Positions 48,600 to 57,756 of a stretch of DNA of 64,000 nucleotides are shown in pieces. This DNA is from Isoetes taiwanensis (Eukaryota; Streptophyta; Lycopodiopsida; Isoetales; Isoetaceae): contig JAJEKV010000025.1 of the NCBI GenBank assembly GCA_021234155.1, positions 17,603,094 through 17,667,093 on the forward strand, written 5' to 3'. The number at the start of each line of letters is the position of its first letter. Position 1 is the stretch's first letter. The notes below the pieces were generated by a model. The model did not search any database. It was not told the origin of the DNA and saw only the letters and a program-made list of their open reading frames with translations. A program made the translations under genes and the position numbers.

Positions 48600-48950
48600 C
48601 CTACTACCAACACCTACTACCAATTGCAAAGTATCACCCATTGAGAGTAAGAATTCCAAAGTCTCATCCATGGATTAGACGCTGATTCACACCTATTGTA
48701 CTCAACATTCATTTCTCAATCTATGAGAAGCCTACTACCAATTCTAAAGTATCACCCACGAAGATTGGACTCACATCTACTACTAATTTGAAAGTATCAT
48801 ACATGAGCACCGGCTGACCCATACCTACTATAATTTAAAGTATCGTCCACGTAGAGCTTATACACATCTACTATCAACCCCTATCAATTTCAAAGTATCA
48901 TCTATTTGGAGCTTACTCACACCTATTGCCAATTCCAAAGTTGCACCCAT
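48600..48950. repeat. Degenerate ~55-60-bp tandem repeat inside the CACTA
   Basis: The phrase 'cctactaccaattctaaagt' followed by 'atcacccac' recurs with drift about six times up to the start of the transposase remnant ('cctattgccaattccaaagt' at ~48,922). It is non-coding. Confidence 0.65.
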
Positions 48951-48974
48951 TAAAAGGTGGCGAGACACTAAATG

Positions 48975-49758
48975 CAAGGTATGATCTCAAGGAACAACAA
49001 ATAATGTCTGAGTTATGGCCCATTGAAAAAGATGGCAAAACACCTCTTATTCGACAAGGCCCATGGGTTTTGAAAAAGCAAGAACTTATGCAAGTGAAAA
49101 ATGTTATAAAAAAAATGCGAATGCCTACGGGTTATGGCGCGTCTCTAAAAAGGACTTTTACAAAGGAGGATAAAATTACTAGATTGAAGACACATGATTG
49201 GCACAAATTTTTACAGGTTATTGTTAGATCTTGTTATACTATGCATTTGGTTTTTATGCATGCAAACTAATGTCCCATTTGTGTGGATACAGCATCTTCT
49301 TCCTTGTGCTATCGAAAAATGTCTATGAGGTAGACACTTCACATGTCTTAAGAGACCTAGACGAGCCTTTTATATTTTCTAGTCAGGTGAAACAAGTGTT
49401 TTTCCATTGGGATAAGAAATGGCAGATAGTGGTTCATTCACAACCAACTTCTCGAAGAGTTATTGCCATGCCTATCCTCAATGATTCTAATTGTGACACC
49501 CAAGGATCATCATCTGATATTCCACTTCCTCATAAGTTGGAGTTGATTGACCCAGTTGAAGAAACCATTGACCACGAGCATGATTCACAATTAGAGGACC
49601 ATCAAGGCCTTCAGTTAAGGTCTCCAATGCATAGCCCAGAACATTGTATACTTGATAACTACTTTGATGAGGAGAACGACACAGAAAATGGGACAGAGAG
49701 ACATGTATCGCGGCTCCTTTTGCAATTGGATAATGATGAAATAGAAGAAGTTGAGTAG
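48975..49758 (+). pseudogene. TNP2-type CACTA transposase remnant (C-terminal part)
   Basis: The first exon, to 49,216, reads 'ARYDLKEQQIMSELWPIEKD', 'PWVLKKQELMQVKNVIKKMR', 'PTGYGASLKR' and 'LKTHDWHKFLQ'. These follow the DUF4218 region downstream of the TNP2 catalytic domain. A GT-AG intron (49,217-49,292) joins 'HKFLQ' to 'HLLPCAI', the conserved 'LLPxAI' phrase. Soon after, the frame shifts to 'LDEPFIFSSQVKQVFFHWDK' and 'WQIVVHSQPTSRRV', matching the DUF4216 tail of the same transposases. The catalytic half is missing and the two tail domains are fused by an internal deletion, so no enzyme is made. The final ~80 residues are acidic. Confidence 0.8.
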
Positions 49759-50051
49759 GATTTGCTATATGACATTACTAAAGACTAGTTCAATGATTTT
49801 TTTTTTTAAGTATATGTCATTGTCGTTGAAGAATATTGTGTTGAGATCCTCTTGATACAATTGCTAATATTATGTATTGGTGAACTTTTAAATCATATGA
49901 GACAAATATGATAATGCACTCTTCATTGTATATTTGTAGCCTTGGCAATCTTGTTCTAGCCACATAGGTATGTATGAAATGAGGACTTTTGAGAAAGTGA
50001 AAAATCTAGAGAAAGAGTAGTTATAGATAGATAGATAGTTATATTAAGAGT

Positions 50052-50196
50052 TGTAACGTTCCTAACCGACATGCCCTTAACCAACTGGGCAAAACCGTCT
50101 AGACGTTTATGAGTAGTTGCTTCTACCCATTTATGCCAGTGTCTCGGGAAACCGACACCAAAATCTACTCGAGCGGTCTCCCATGGGTCCGTTACA
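50052..50196 (-). repeat. TRIM 3' LTR (uninterrupted)
   Basis: A 145-bp LTR bounded by TGTAACG and CGTTACA. It serves as the empty-site reference for the MITE insertion in the other LTR: here 'tttatgagtagttgcttct' is continuous. Confidence 0.93.
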
Positions 50197-50314
50197 GTCT
50201 CTCCCACTAGAACTATGCTCGTCCTCGAGCATACGAGCATCACATACCAAGTCATGACCTACCATCCAATGGTATTCCGGGTCGTACTTGCCCCTATGGA
50301 GACTCGAACTCGAG

Positions 50315-50330
50315 CCCTGCTCTGATGCCA
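50315..50330 (-). promoter_or_regulatory. TRIM primer-binding site (Met-tRNA type)
   Basis: TGGCATCAGAGCAGGG on the minus strand differs by one base from the usual TGGTATCAGAGC complement of the initiator Met-tRNA 3' end. It lies two bases inside the minus-strand 5' LTR, as expected for reverse-transcription priming. Confidence 0.85.
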
Positions 50331-50397
50331 AATGTAACATTCCTAACCGACATGCCCTTAACCAACTGGACAAAACCGTCTAGACGTTTATGAGTAG

Positions 50398-50669
50398 GAG
50401 TCTAAGTTAGATATTGGGGTACAAAAAAGCGCGACAAGCAGAAGCGGATAAAGCAGGTAAAGCTCAAGCAAAACGTACCTTTTCGCCGACCTCAAATCCA
50501 GCTCTGAATCAGAAGAACTAAGCATTCCATGTCATCGATCTGGAAGCAATTTGCTAAAAACGGATCATCATGTTCCCGCTCTCCAAGCACCTCCAAGCAC
50601 AGCGGACCAAGCACGAAAAGCAGCGCGTCCGGACGGGTGCTTTTGTACCCCAATATCTAACTTAGACCC
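50398..50669. mobile_element. 272-bp MITE nested in the TRIM LTR
   Basis: The terminal inverted repeats (G-A/G-GTCTAAGTTAGATATT, continuing 'ggggtacaaaa') match in 28 of 29 positions at the two ends. It is flanked by GTAG on both sides (50,394-50,397 and 50,670-50,673), a 4-bp duplication (3-bp TAG if the outer G belongs to the element). The uninterrupted sister LTR confirms the empty site. It has no coding capacity. The superfamily is not assigned. Confidence 0.92.
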
Positions 50670-50879
50670 GTAGTCGCTTCTACCCATTTATGCCGATGTC
50701 TCGGGAACACGACACCAAGATCTACTCGAGCGGTCTCCCATGGGTCCGTTACAAGAGTGTAATAGACAAATGGTTATTTGAATAGATGGCAAGTGTCTCT
50801 TTTGGTATCTTTGCATATGATATTATTCAAAAGGCTTAAAATGAATAGTAAAGTGCATGGCTATAAATAGAGTGCATAC

Positions 50880-51660
50880 TATATGAGTCAATGGTATAAA
50901 GTTAGACATAGTGTCAATGATAACATCAACTCTAGACATAATGTACAAACAAGAGTTCGATCACATGTTAGCATGAGTAGTAGAGTTCATACTACTGAAT
51001 GTGTCAATAGTAGCATCAGACATAGGGTTAGAAATAGAGTCAATAGTAGCATCAGATATAGGGTCACTGGTAGAGTCAGAATTGGAACTAATGATAGTGT
51101 CAGACATAGCGTCAGAAGTAGAGGTCAACATAAAGTCAAGCATAACGTCAATTGTAAGGTCAGAACTAGAGTCACTGGTAGAGTCAGAATCGGAACTAAT
51201 AATAGTGTCAGACATAGCGTCAGAAGTAGAGTTCAGCATAAAGTCAAACATAGCGTCAATTGTAAGGTCAGAACTAGAGTCAGATGACGTGTATGCTTGA
51301 ACCTAATGCCAACACCTTTGACTCATAGTGCATCAGTTGTTACGTCAGTTATAACGTCAGTTATAGCATTAGATTGTTAAAGTTTCAGACATAGCATCAA
51401 AATTAGAGTCAGATGGCATGTATGTTTGAACCTAATGTTAACACCTTTGACTCATAGTGCATCAGCTCCTACCTCAGTTATAACGTCAGCTATAGCGTTA
51501 GATTGGTTAAAATGATATAGCGTCATCCATAGAGACAGATATAGCGTCAGAATTAGCAACAGAAAAATATCTAACTATAAGTGCTGCTAATAACTACAGA
51601 ACATTGTTTTCACCTCAAAAAACACCAAAAATATCCTTCTGACGCTAAAACTGACTCTAA
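50880..51660. repeat. Right sub-terminal GAGTCA/GCGTCAG repeats of the CACTA element
   Basis: Dense 'agagtca', 'gcgtcag' and 'tagtgtc' motifs mirror the left end. Two larger tandem copies (~132-bp offset) start near 51,276 and 51,408 and share 'cctaatg' and 'acctttgactcatagtgcat'. Overlapping open frames on both strands reflect the 12-bp-like periodicity, not genes. Confidence 0.8.
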
Positions 51661-53448
51661 TACCCCCTTCCTCTTGTAGTGTTGTCTGCTCTGACTCTGC
51701 AACAGCGGGAATTACTCATAGGGTTGCGGATTTACCACCAGGGGATGCAGGAAGCACTGGCAAACCTCATCCTATTAAATTCTGGGATGACTGCAGAAAG
51801 CTTAGATGCTTTAGTGCAGAATGCAATAATTTTGGATGCACAAGTTCTCGAGCCAGTCATACCAGCATTTTCTGCTGCTTAGGAAATGCATGTAAATTTA
51901 GTTCTCGGGTACAGAGCTTTCAATGGAAAGCCAAATTTTGTAAAGACAAATTTTGTAAGATCCTTTTTTTAATATATTATATTTTCCAACAGAGCTGTGC
52001 TTGAATCTGACAAAAAATTGTCTTTATTCAACAAAAATTTGTACTTCTTAGGATCAGTTAGTTATCTATCATTCTCAAATATTTTTAGACTGTACACACA
52101 CCCAGTAAAGGAGTAATCAATTCTGTCATGTTCTAAAATTCCAAACATTGAATATTGCATTTCAAACTAGAGTCAACTACACGCAATTCACATGCTGCAT
52201 ACAATATGCACCACAATCACTGTACAACACAATAACCACCACATGCACCACCACACTAAGTACCATAACTAAGAAAACATGAATAGCAGAAATAAACTAA
52301 CCTGTGATTCCTCCAGATAGTGGGCAGCATGTTCTTCTCTTACATTTCTCTCCAATCTTCTAGTTCTAACATCCTTTGTGTTAGGAGACACTCTGGTGTT
52401 CTCAATCCAAAATTTTAAATCTTTTCTATATGTTCATCGGAAATAACATCGAATCTTTTAACCCTCTTGTAAGAAACCCATTTCCCACCATTGTAATCGA
52501 TCTCTTCCCTCTTTTTCTTTGCTTTTTGCAGGTTTCTTGGATGAACACCTAATACCTTTCCAAGATCTCGCTGGCTGATTTTGTCACTTGTTTCAGAATC
52601 GGCAAGGCAGCTATTCTTGGCTGCTAGGCAGTCATTGCTGGTAGAGAGTTTGACAGTCTGCATGGAGTCCTAGAGGCTCCTTATAACGATGCTCTTGGCT
52701 TCCAAATCCTTTAATTCTTCACCTATGAATTTTTCCAATGTTTTATCCCTCAAAAACTCAAGTAAAATTTCTTTCTTCATGCTATCCTCCATTCTTTTGG
52801 TCTGTTTATGGAAAGACGTTAGCAAATTAAGGACAATACAAATATGCATCTTGCTTGCACTTCTTGATGAACCGGATCCTTCCGCCAATTTACAAAGCTC
52901 CAATCTTTCTTCTCTTCTTCTTTTCCTCTGGCGCCTTTTTTTCTTCAACATTTCTTGTTCCTTGGTTCTTCTTCGTTTTCTCTTGTCTGAAATGCCGGTT
53001 TGTGGACAGATTACCTCATTGACATCCATATCCACAATGGATTGGAACTTGCAGCAGGGAGGGAGCCAAAGAACAGGACGTAGGCAAAGAACAGGAAGGG
53101 GCCAAAGAATAGGAATTTGAATTTGAATTTTAGTTTTTGAAATTAGAATTTCCCCCACAAATTGGGACTCTATTCTTAAATAACGGCAGCTGAGCGGTGC
53201 CATAATTATACTTTCATACCACAAAAGTGGTGGATGCAACGCGGGTGTAAAATCGCTAGTGGGGTACAACTTTTGGCAAAGCGTTTAAGCACTTTAAGTG
53301 CTGAAACTCGCGGACGTCGAAGCCCGTCACACCCTTCTCCCTCCTTTTCCCCTGGGCGCGAAAACTCAGATCAGTGTTTCACTGTTGATGATGGAGGCAA
53401 TGGAGCGCGGATGATTTTCACAGCATCAGAGGTCTGTGCAATTCGGGG

Positions 53449-55886
53449 GTGAAGCCCCACGAGGAAGAAACTTGGTTGGAAAATAATGTTACGGATCGAG
53501 ATTGGGATTCTGTTTGGACAAAGAAGTTGAACAAGGGAAAGATAAAATGGCACTGTGCAAAGGAGCATCTTCAAGAGAAGTTGGAAAGACTCTGCCGAAA
53601 AATCTACGAGAATTGTCACAACAAAGAAGTAAGAAAGCAACTGGCCCTTGCTTTTGCGTTTGAAAATTGCACTAGATCAATACTTGCACCTGAGGAACAC
53701 AAAGTAAACTGGGCTGCATTTGTTGTGCAATGCCAAAGATACCACAACAATAGACAAGTAAAAACAAAGGCAGATGTTGTAGCACATGTTAGGAAAACTG
53801 AAATGAAGGCAAAGCCAAAGGTGACAGTTGGATCAAATGAGATCAGTGCATGTGATGAAAACATAAAAACCTTAGAGAATGCAGTACAGGAGATTGGAAA
53901 ATCAGTTTTACTTATCACAAAAGAATCTGGAAGCAAAGAGGGAAGTGAGCTGAAAGGCAATGAGAAGGCCTCTGAATTACGGAAAATGATGTTGGAAGAG
54001 GCCGAGAACAAATTAAAGACAAAGCCACAAATGATTTGGCTACAAAACAGGGAGGAGTTCAAGCTTAATCCAAACCGTGAGTTGGGGGCAAAAATTAAAG
54101 ATTTAGAGCAGATCGGATGGAAACTTGGCACGAGAACAAGGTACAAAAAGCAATGAACCCTACATGTTAATGAGCAGGTCAAATGTAAACTCAAACTTGA
54201 GGAGGAGTTAAAAGTTCTCGAAGAAGAAACGAGACTTTGATTTCTACATAAACAATTTGTGGAAGCTGAAAATGGATACTCCCTGCAACATTTAGCATCT
54301 CTACTATTATACGAGATAAGTTGTTAGTGCAAGATCCATTTTATACATGTTCAAAGATGTGGTGCGAATTCACTAAAGCTTACGAGGTTAAGTTTAGCAA
54401 TCGAATTGCCAACATGAGTATCATATAGCTTGTTGTTCATTGTTGAGAGGAGGACAATGTATTCATGGTTGCCCCGGAAAGGTGCGGAGGGTGTATTTGA
54501 CGAGCTAGGTTTTGGGCATGTTGCGTGCTTCAAATAGTACACCAAAAAGGATGTGTTAATCCGTCACGCAATTGAGGTCTCACCCTTCGTGGTTCAAAGA
54601 AGGACAATGGTGCCATTTGAAGATGCACTACACCTGCAAAGTCCTATAGGAGTACAGTCAATTATGACTGATTTGAATGCAACAGCAGAACCACCACCAC
54701 CAGTCCAAGAAGTTGTCCAAGAAGCTATAGAAGAAGCTGTAAACACAGCAACAGTTGTAAACACAGCACCAGTTGTAAACACAGCACCAGTTGTGGAAAA
54801 AACAACAGACCTGATTGTACACACTGAAGCACCTATTCCATCGGATGAGGGCAACTTGGGTGAATATTTGCCAAAAGGAAAGAGCAGAAGAACAAAGAGG
54901 GGTAAGCTGGAGGATAGCAAAGAAGTTGTTCAGGCTACAAGAAAGAGAACAAGAAGTAGCTATGCTAAAGATGCAAGAAGCAGTCTCAATCATGACACCA
55001 CACCTATCGAAGTGTGTTCTGAAGAAAATGCAGAATCAGGCCCTCAAGTTTCAGGTGAGCCTGATCTTCAACAAGTGATTGCTGCCCTTAATAACCCTAG
55101 AAAGGGGGTGTGGGCATTGCTGGCCAAGAAGACCACAACTTAGTGTTGCTTAATATTGATTTGGCAGCAAAAGATAAACTCATTGTCTTGGATTTAAATG
55201 GTGTGTTGGTAAAAACATTTGGTGCAAATGAACACATATGCTTGGAAGCACGATTGACAATGACATACACTAGCAGAAAGAAAGTGATATTCAGACCAGA
55301 AGCAGTATTCTTCTTGAAGACTTTGTTACAGAAGTGTTGTGTTGGTATATGGTCATCAATGCAACTCTCTAATGTGGAAGATGTGCTGCAAGTACTATGT
55401 CCAGATTTGAGGGATGGATTTCAATTTGTATGGGAACAGGAAAAATGTGTGAAGACCAGTTTTGAGCACCCTAACAAACCTGGCTGTCCAGTCATGATGA
55501 AGCCACTTGGGAAAATATATGAGTCATACCCAAGATTCAAACGTAAGACTTTGCTTCTTGATGATTCATTATACAAGTTTACCTTAGCAGTCCACGAAAT
55601 TTCTGCAATTACCCCAGCATTCAAGATGGATGCCTATGATGAAGTGCTAACAAAGACTCACCCCAAAGATAGAAGAAATACTGCAGGCCAAGACCGAGGA
55701 AAAATGAAGGTAATCTTGGTGAAGAACACGCATACGACATACAAGCCCCGGCCTAAGACAGATAGAAAGATTATGAAGCTATGCTTGGAAAGACTTTCTG
55801 GAAAACAATTGCAGTTCTGCAGGTTTGTGAATGAGGAATTGGAGAAGGTTTATGGTGATGAACTTTGTCATTCTCCATTACTGTGA
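53449..55886 (+). pseudogene. NLI/FCP1-like HAD phosphatase-domain protein, interrupted (element B)
   Basis: Segment 1 (53,449-54,156) reads 'DRDWDSVWTKKLNKGKIKWH', 'VNWAAFVVQCQRYHNNRQVK' and a coiled-coil-like acidic/basic tail. It runs into an in-frame TGA at 54,154-54,156, beyond which the frame stays open to 54,240. Segment 2 (54,553-55,143) is Val/Ala/Glu-rich with repeats ('NTAPVVNTAPVV') and a basic stretch. Segment 3 (55,110-55,886) carries the HAD domain: 'DKLIVLDLNGVLVKTF' (again D-x-N), 'CVGIWSSMQLSNVEDVL' and 'KTLLLDDSLYKFTLAV'. Segments 2 and 3 overlap and join with a one-base shift at the GGGGG run (55,105-55,109), which could be a real lesion or an assembly error. The start is unresolved; 53,449 is only where the frame opens. 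Confidence 0.7.
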
Positions 55887-56675
55887 TTAAGCCTAAGACA
55901 TTTATGATTATTGGCCTGATTGTCATTTATTTAGGCCAAGGAATCCTACACTTTTCATGTACCATCTTTATCTTAATTTAAGAATGTTTTTGCTTATATT
56001 GTATATATAGTTCAATGCAGACTTGTCTATAAGTTTTTGCTATATTGTTTATATCTACTTCAATCTTGATGCAAAGGGATGCTTAAAACTTATCAAGTGC
56101 TTAAAAAAATTGCTGCAAGTGCTAGTCCGGTATGAGTCTTAATGGCGGATCTCGCTTATTGTCATCGCAAAGGCGAGTTACTAAGTATGTAGTTGCTTAA
56201 CGCCAGCGTAAGTGTTAATGTCATCAAGTGCTTCTTGTCATGCGGTTAAGGTGCGATTAACTTCTTGTTAAGCTATATAACCTGTTTAAAGCTAAATTGT
56301 TTATTGCATAAGTGCTTTCGTGTGTTCCAAAGTGCTTACTCACAAGCACTGTTGAAACTAATTAAAATGCTTAGTGTTTGAAACTAATTAAAGAGCTAGA
56401 GCACTGTTACATTCAAGCAGAATCTGAATGGACTGTACAAGAATTCAAACTTCATATATTTGATAGATAGACAAAAATAACATTTGATAGAGAAACAAAA
56501 AACTTTGATAGAGACAAAAAAAACTTTGATAGAGACAAAAAACTTTTTATAGAAACAAGATTTTTTACAAAAAAAAGTGCAGGCCAGTGTCTTCAGGATA
56601 TAAACAAAATTTTTTACAAAAAAATTGGCCCTCAGGCCAGTGTCTTCTTCAGGATGTCTTCAGGGGGTGTCTTCT

Positions 56676-57263
56676 TCAGGGGGGTGTCTTCTTCAGGGGG
56701 GTGTCTTCAGGGGGTGTCTGCTGGAGGCAAGAACAATTAAAAAAAAAAGGCGCCGGAGGCAAGCTGGAGGCCCTCCATTCTCCATCTGCAACACCAATAA
56801 CAAAAAATTGATTAAACAAAATGAAAATGAAAATTTGATTAAAGAAAACAAATGAAACATGCATACCATTTATGAGCGCCATGAAGTCTGCAAAGTCGGC
56901 CGATTCGTCTTCAATTTTTGCTTCTTCTTCTTCTTCTTCTTCTTCTTCTTCTTCAGGGACTTCTTCATCAGACTCGTCTTCTTCTTCTTCTTCCCCTACC
57001 CACCCTTGCAGAACTGCAGTGACATATTCCTGCGAAGAAAGTTCTGATTCCTCATTTTCTGATTCCTCATAGGAATCAGAAGAATCGGAATCGGAATCGG
57101 ATGGTTCAGAAAATTGAGAGGCAGTAGAGTGGGCAGGAGAGGAGGCAGCAGAGGAGGCAAGTAGAGTGGGCAAAGGTGGGAAGAGTGGAGGGAACACCTC
57201 TTCGAGGCCAAGTAAGCGCCTCTTGGAGGTGACCTCCGGCTCCTCGCTATGTGCTCGCTTCAT
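56676..57263 (-). CDS. Acidic serine-rich small protein, probably two exons (element B)
   Basis: From ATG at 57,263: 'MKRAHSEEPEVTSKRRLLGL', a Pro/Leu/Ala stretch, a Ser/Asp tract ('SEPSDSDSDSSDSYEESENE'), 'SSQEYVTAVLQGWVGEEEEE' and a run of about eleven Glu from (CTT)n, ending 'DFADFMALING'. A GT-AG intron is likely after 'ATAAATG' (about 56,867 to 56,784). The second exon then encodes 'GEWRASSLPPAP' and ends near 56,674. The open frame also reads through the intron. No family is recognised; the basic N-terminus (KRR) and acidic body suggest a nuclear acidic protein. It sits where copy A has Ulp1. Confidence 0.5.
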   Translation of the reverse strand: MKRAHSEEPEVTSKRRLLGLEEVFPPLFPPLPTLLASSAASSPAHSTASQFSEPSDSDSDSSDSYEESENEESELSSQEYVTAVLQGWVGEEEEEDESDEEVPEEEEEEEEEEEAKIEDESADFADFMALINGMHVSFVFFNQIFIFILFNQFFVIGVADGEWRASSLPPAPFFFNCSCLQQTPPEDTPLKKTPP

Positions 57264-57756
57264 GCCGGATTGGGCGGAGTGCGGAGGAATTGGGAAGGAG
57301 TGCGGAGGAATTGGGCGGGGAATGGGCGGAGCGTGAGCTTGTAAGGAGAGCTTACGCTTAGGCGCCTAGTGCTTAAATCCTGTGGCTTAGGCGCGTCAGT
57401 GTACGAAAAACCTCACACGCGCCAGAACAATTAATTCGTAACCAGGCTTAAATATTTCGAATGACCAGTCAGATTGATACATGTCACATCGAGGAAATGC
57501 CTTGACAATATAATTTTGCCAAGAATGTTGGGATAGTGATGGTACCAAAATAAATAATTGAATCTTATTCCAATGTCACAAATCTACATTCTTAAACAAC
57601 AATTCAATCTTCATTTCGAAATACGTGTCCATGCACACCACCCTTGTGCATCCTCACTATTATTAATATATATACAAATGTGTGCTTACGTGCTTAGGTG
57701 CTGGAACAACAAATCATTTGAAAAGAATTACATCAATTTAATTAAGTGTCAAAGAA

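Larger units (their letters stand above)
50052..50753 (-). mobile_element. Complete TRIM retroelement with a MITE in one LTR
   Basis: The two LTRs, 50,052-50,196 and 50,333-50,753 (the latter holding a 276-bp insertion), are each 145 bp and run from TGTAAC to GTTACA. The 136-bp interior has on the minus strand a primer-binding site TGGCATCAGAGCAGGG (50,330-50,315), two bases inside its 5' LTR, and a purine tract TGGGAGAGAC (50,206-50,197) abutting the 3' LTR. The 5-bp target-site duplication AGAGT is perfect (50,047-50,051 and 50,754-50,758). It has no coding capacity, as usual for TRIMs, which depend on other retrotransposons' enzymes. It is inserted in the CACTA element. Confidence 0.95.
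44647..51681 (+). mobile_element. CACTA (En/Spm) transposon, 7,035 bp
   Basis: The terminal inverted repeats begin CACTACAAGAG and match over about 44 bp with three differences (44,647-44,690 against 51,638-51,681), including 'gtattagagtcagttttag'. Sub-terminal arrays of GAGTCA/GCGTCAG motifs follow on both sides (to about 45,070 and from about 50,880). Internally it carries a remnant of a TNP2-type transposase (48,975-49,758). The flanking triplets are TGT and TTG, so the 3-bp duplication is imperfect. About 45.2-48.4 kb of the interior has no recognised coding sequence, so the copy is defective. It contains a nested TRIM. Confidence 0.92.
44362..51882 (+). pseudogene. Unidentified ~160-aa reading frame split by the CACTA element
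   Basis: The left half, 44,362-44,646, encodes 95 residues from 'MVGNMLRHHYGYSRVSEEGI' to 'AAKAAGLFVLC'. The right half, 51,682-51,882, encodes 'LSALTLQQRELLIGLRIYHQ' to 'EPVIPAFSAA' and a stop. Joining them at the insertion with one target-site codon removed keeps the frame open, giving about 160 residues. The predicted protein is largely helical and hydrophilic; I do not recognise a family. It lies on the plus strand within the intron of the minus-strand transposase, so it may be a gene of element A or an older host gene. Confidence 0.55.
41865..53029 (-). pseudogene. Transposase-like protein of element A, two exons, interrupted
   Basis: Exon 1 runs from ATG at 53,029 to 52,302: 'MDVNEVICPQTGISDKRKRR', a basic region, then 'KISQRDLGKVLGVHPRNLQK' (HTH-like) and, after a frameshift near 52,41x, 'FWIENTRVSPNTKDVRTRRL'. 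It has an in-frame TAG at 52,672-52,670. Exon 2 begins at 43,664 after a 'catgcag' acceptor; the junction reads 'HYLEESQ|MLLFKRFLD', phase 0. Exon 2 has a Cys-rich knuckle ('CTCTCDVCRSHELGQCRAHQ'), 'LSVVDFAENYTFKEQEEVQS', one in-frame TAG (42,818-42,816), then 'FSDGAASQFKASRPF' and 'ELSCFCSYCLDGMWDSCVN'. The D in DFAENY and the D in SDG are candidate catalytic acids of a DDE-type fold (inference). The 8.6-kb intron contains the CACTA element; without it the intron is ~1.6 kb. I cannot name the superfamily. Confidence 0.75.
36804..53230. mobile_element. Multi-gene DNA element, copy A (phosphatase-like, Ulp1, transposase)
   Basis: A block of genes whose set recurs, diverged, next door in copy B. 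Plus strand: a NIF/FCP1-like protein (37.1-40.6 kb) and a Ulp1 protease (40.7-41.7 kb). Minus strand: a long two-exon protein (53.0-41.9 kb) with transposase-like motifs. Without the nested 7.03-kb CACTA the block is about 9.4 kb. Boundaries are provisional: sequence near 53,213-53,267 resembles, in inverse orientation, the right end of copy B, and 36,915-36,928 ('acgccacattttgg') matches part of 60,793-60,806, but in the same orientation. Calling it a transposon is inference from gene content and repetition. Confidence 0.6.

Noticed and set aside
51001-51300. 99-aa frame of Ser/Val/Glu repeats and its minus-strand shadow
   Set aside because: Produced by the GAGTCA sub-terminal repeats of the CACTA element, open on both strands for the same reason.
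53616-54194. 192-aa minus-strand frame
   Set aside because: Antisense shadow of the plus-strand coding segment 53,449-54,156, whose charged, coiled-coil-like composition is more plausible.
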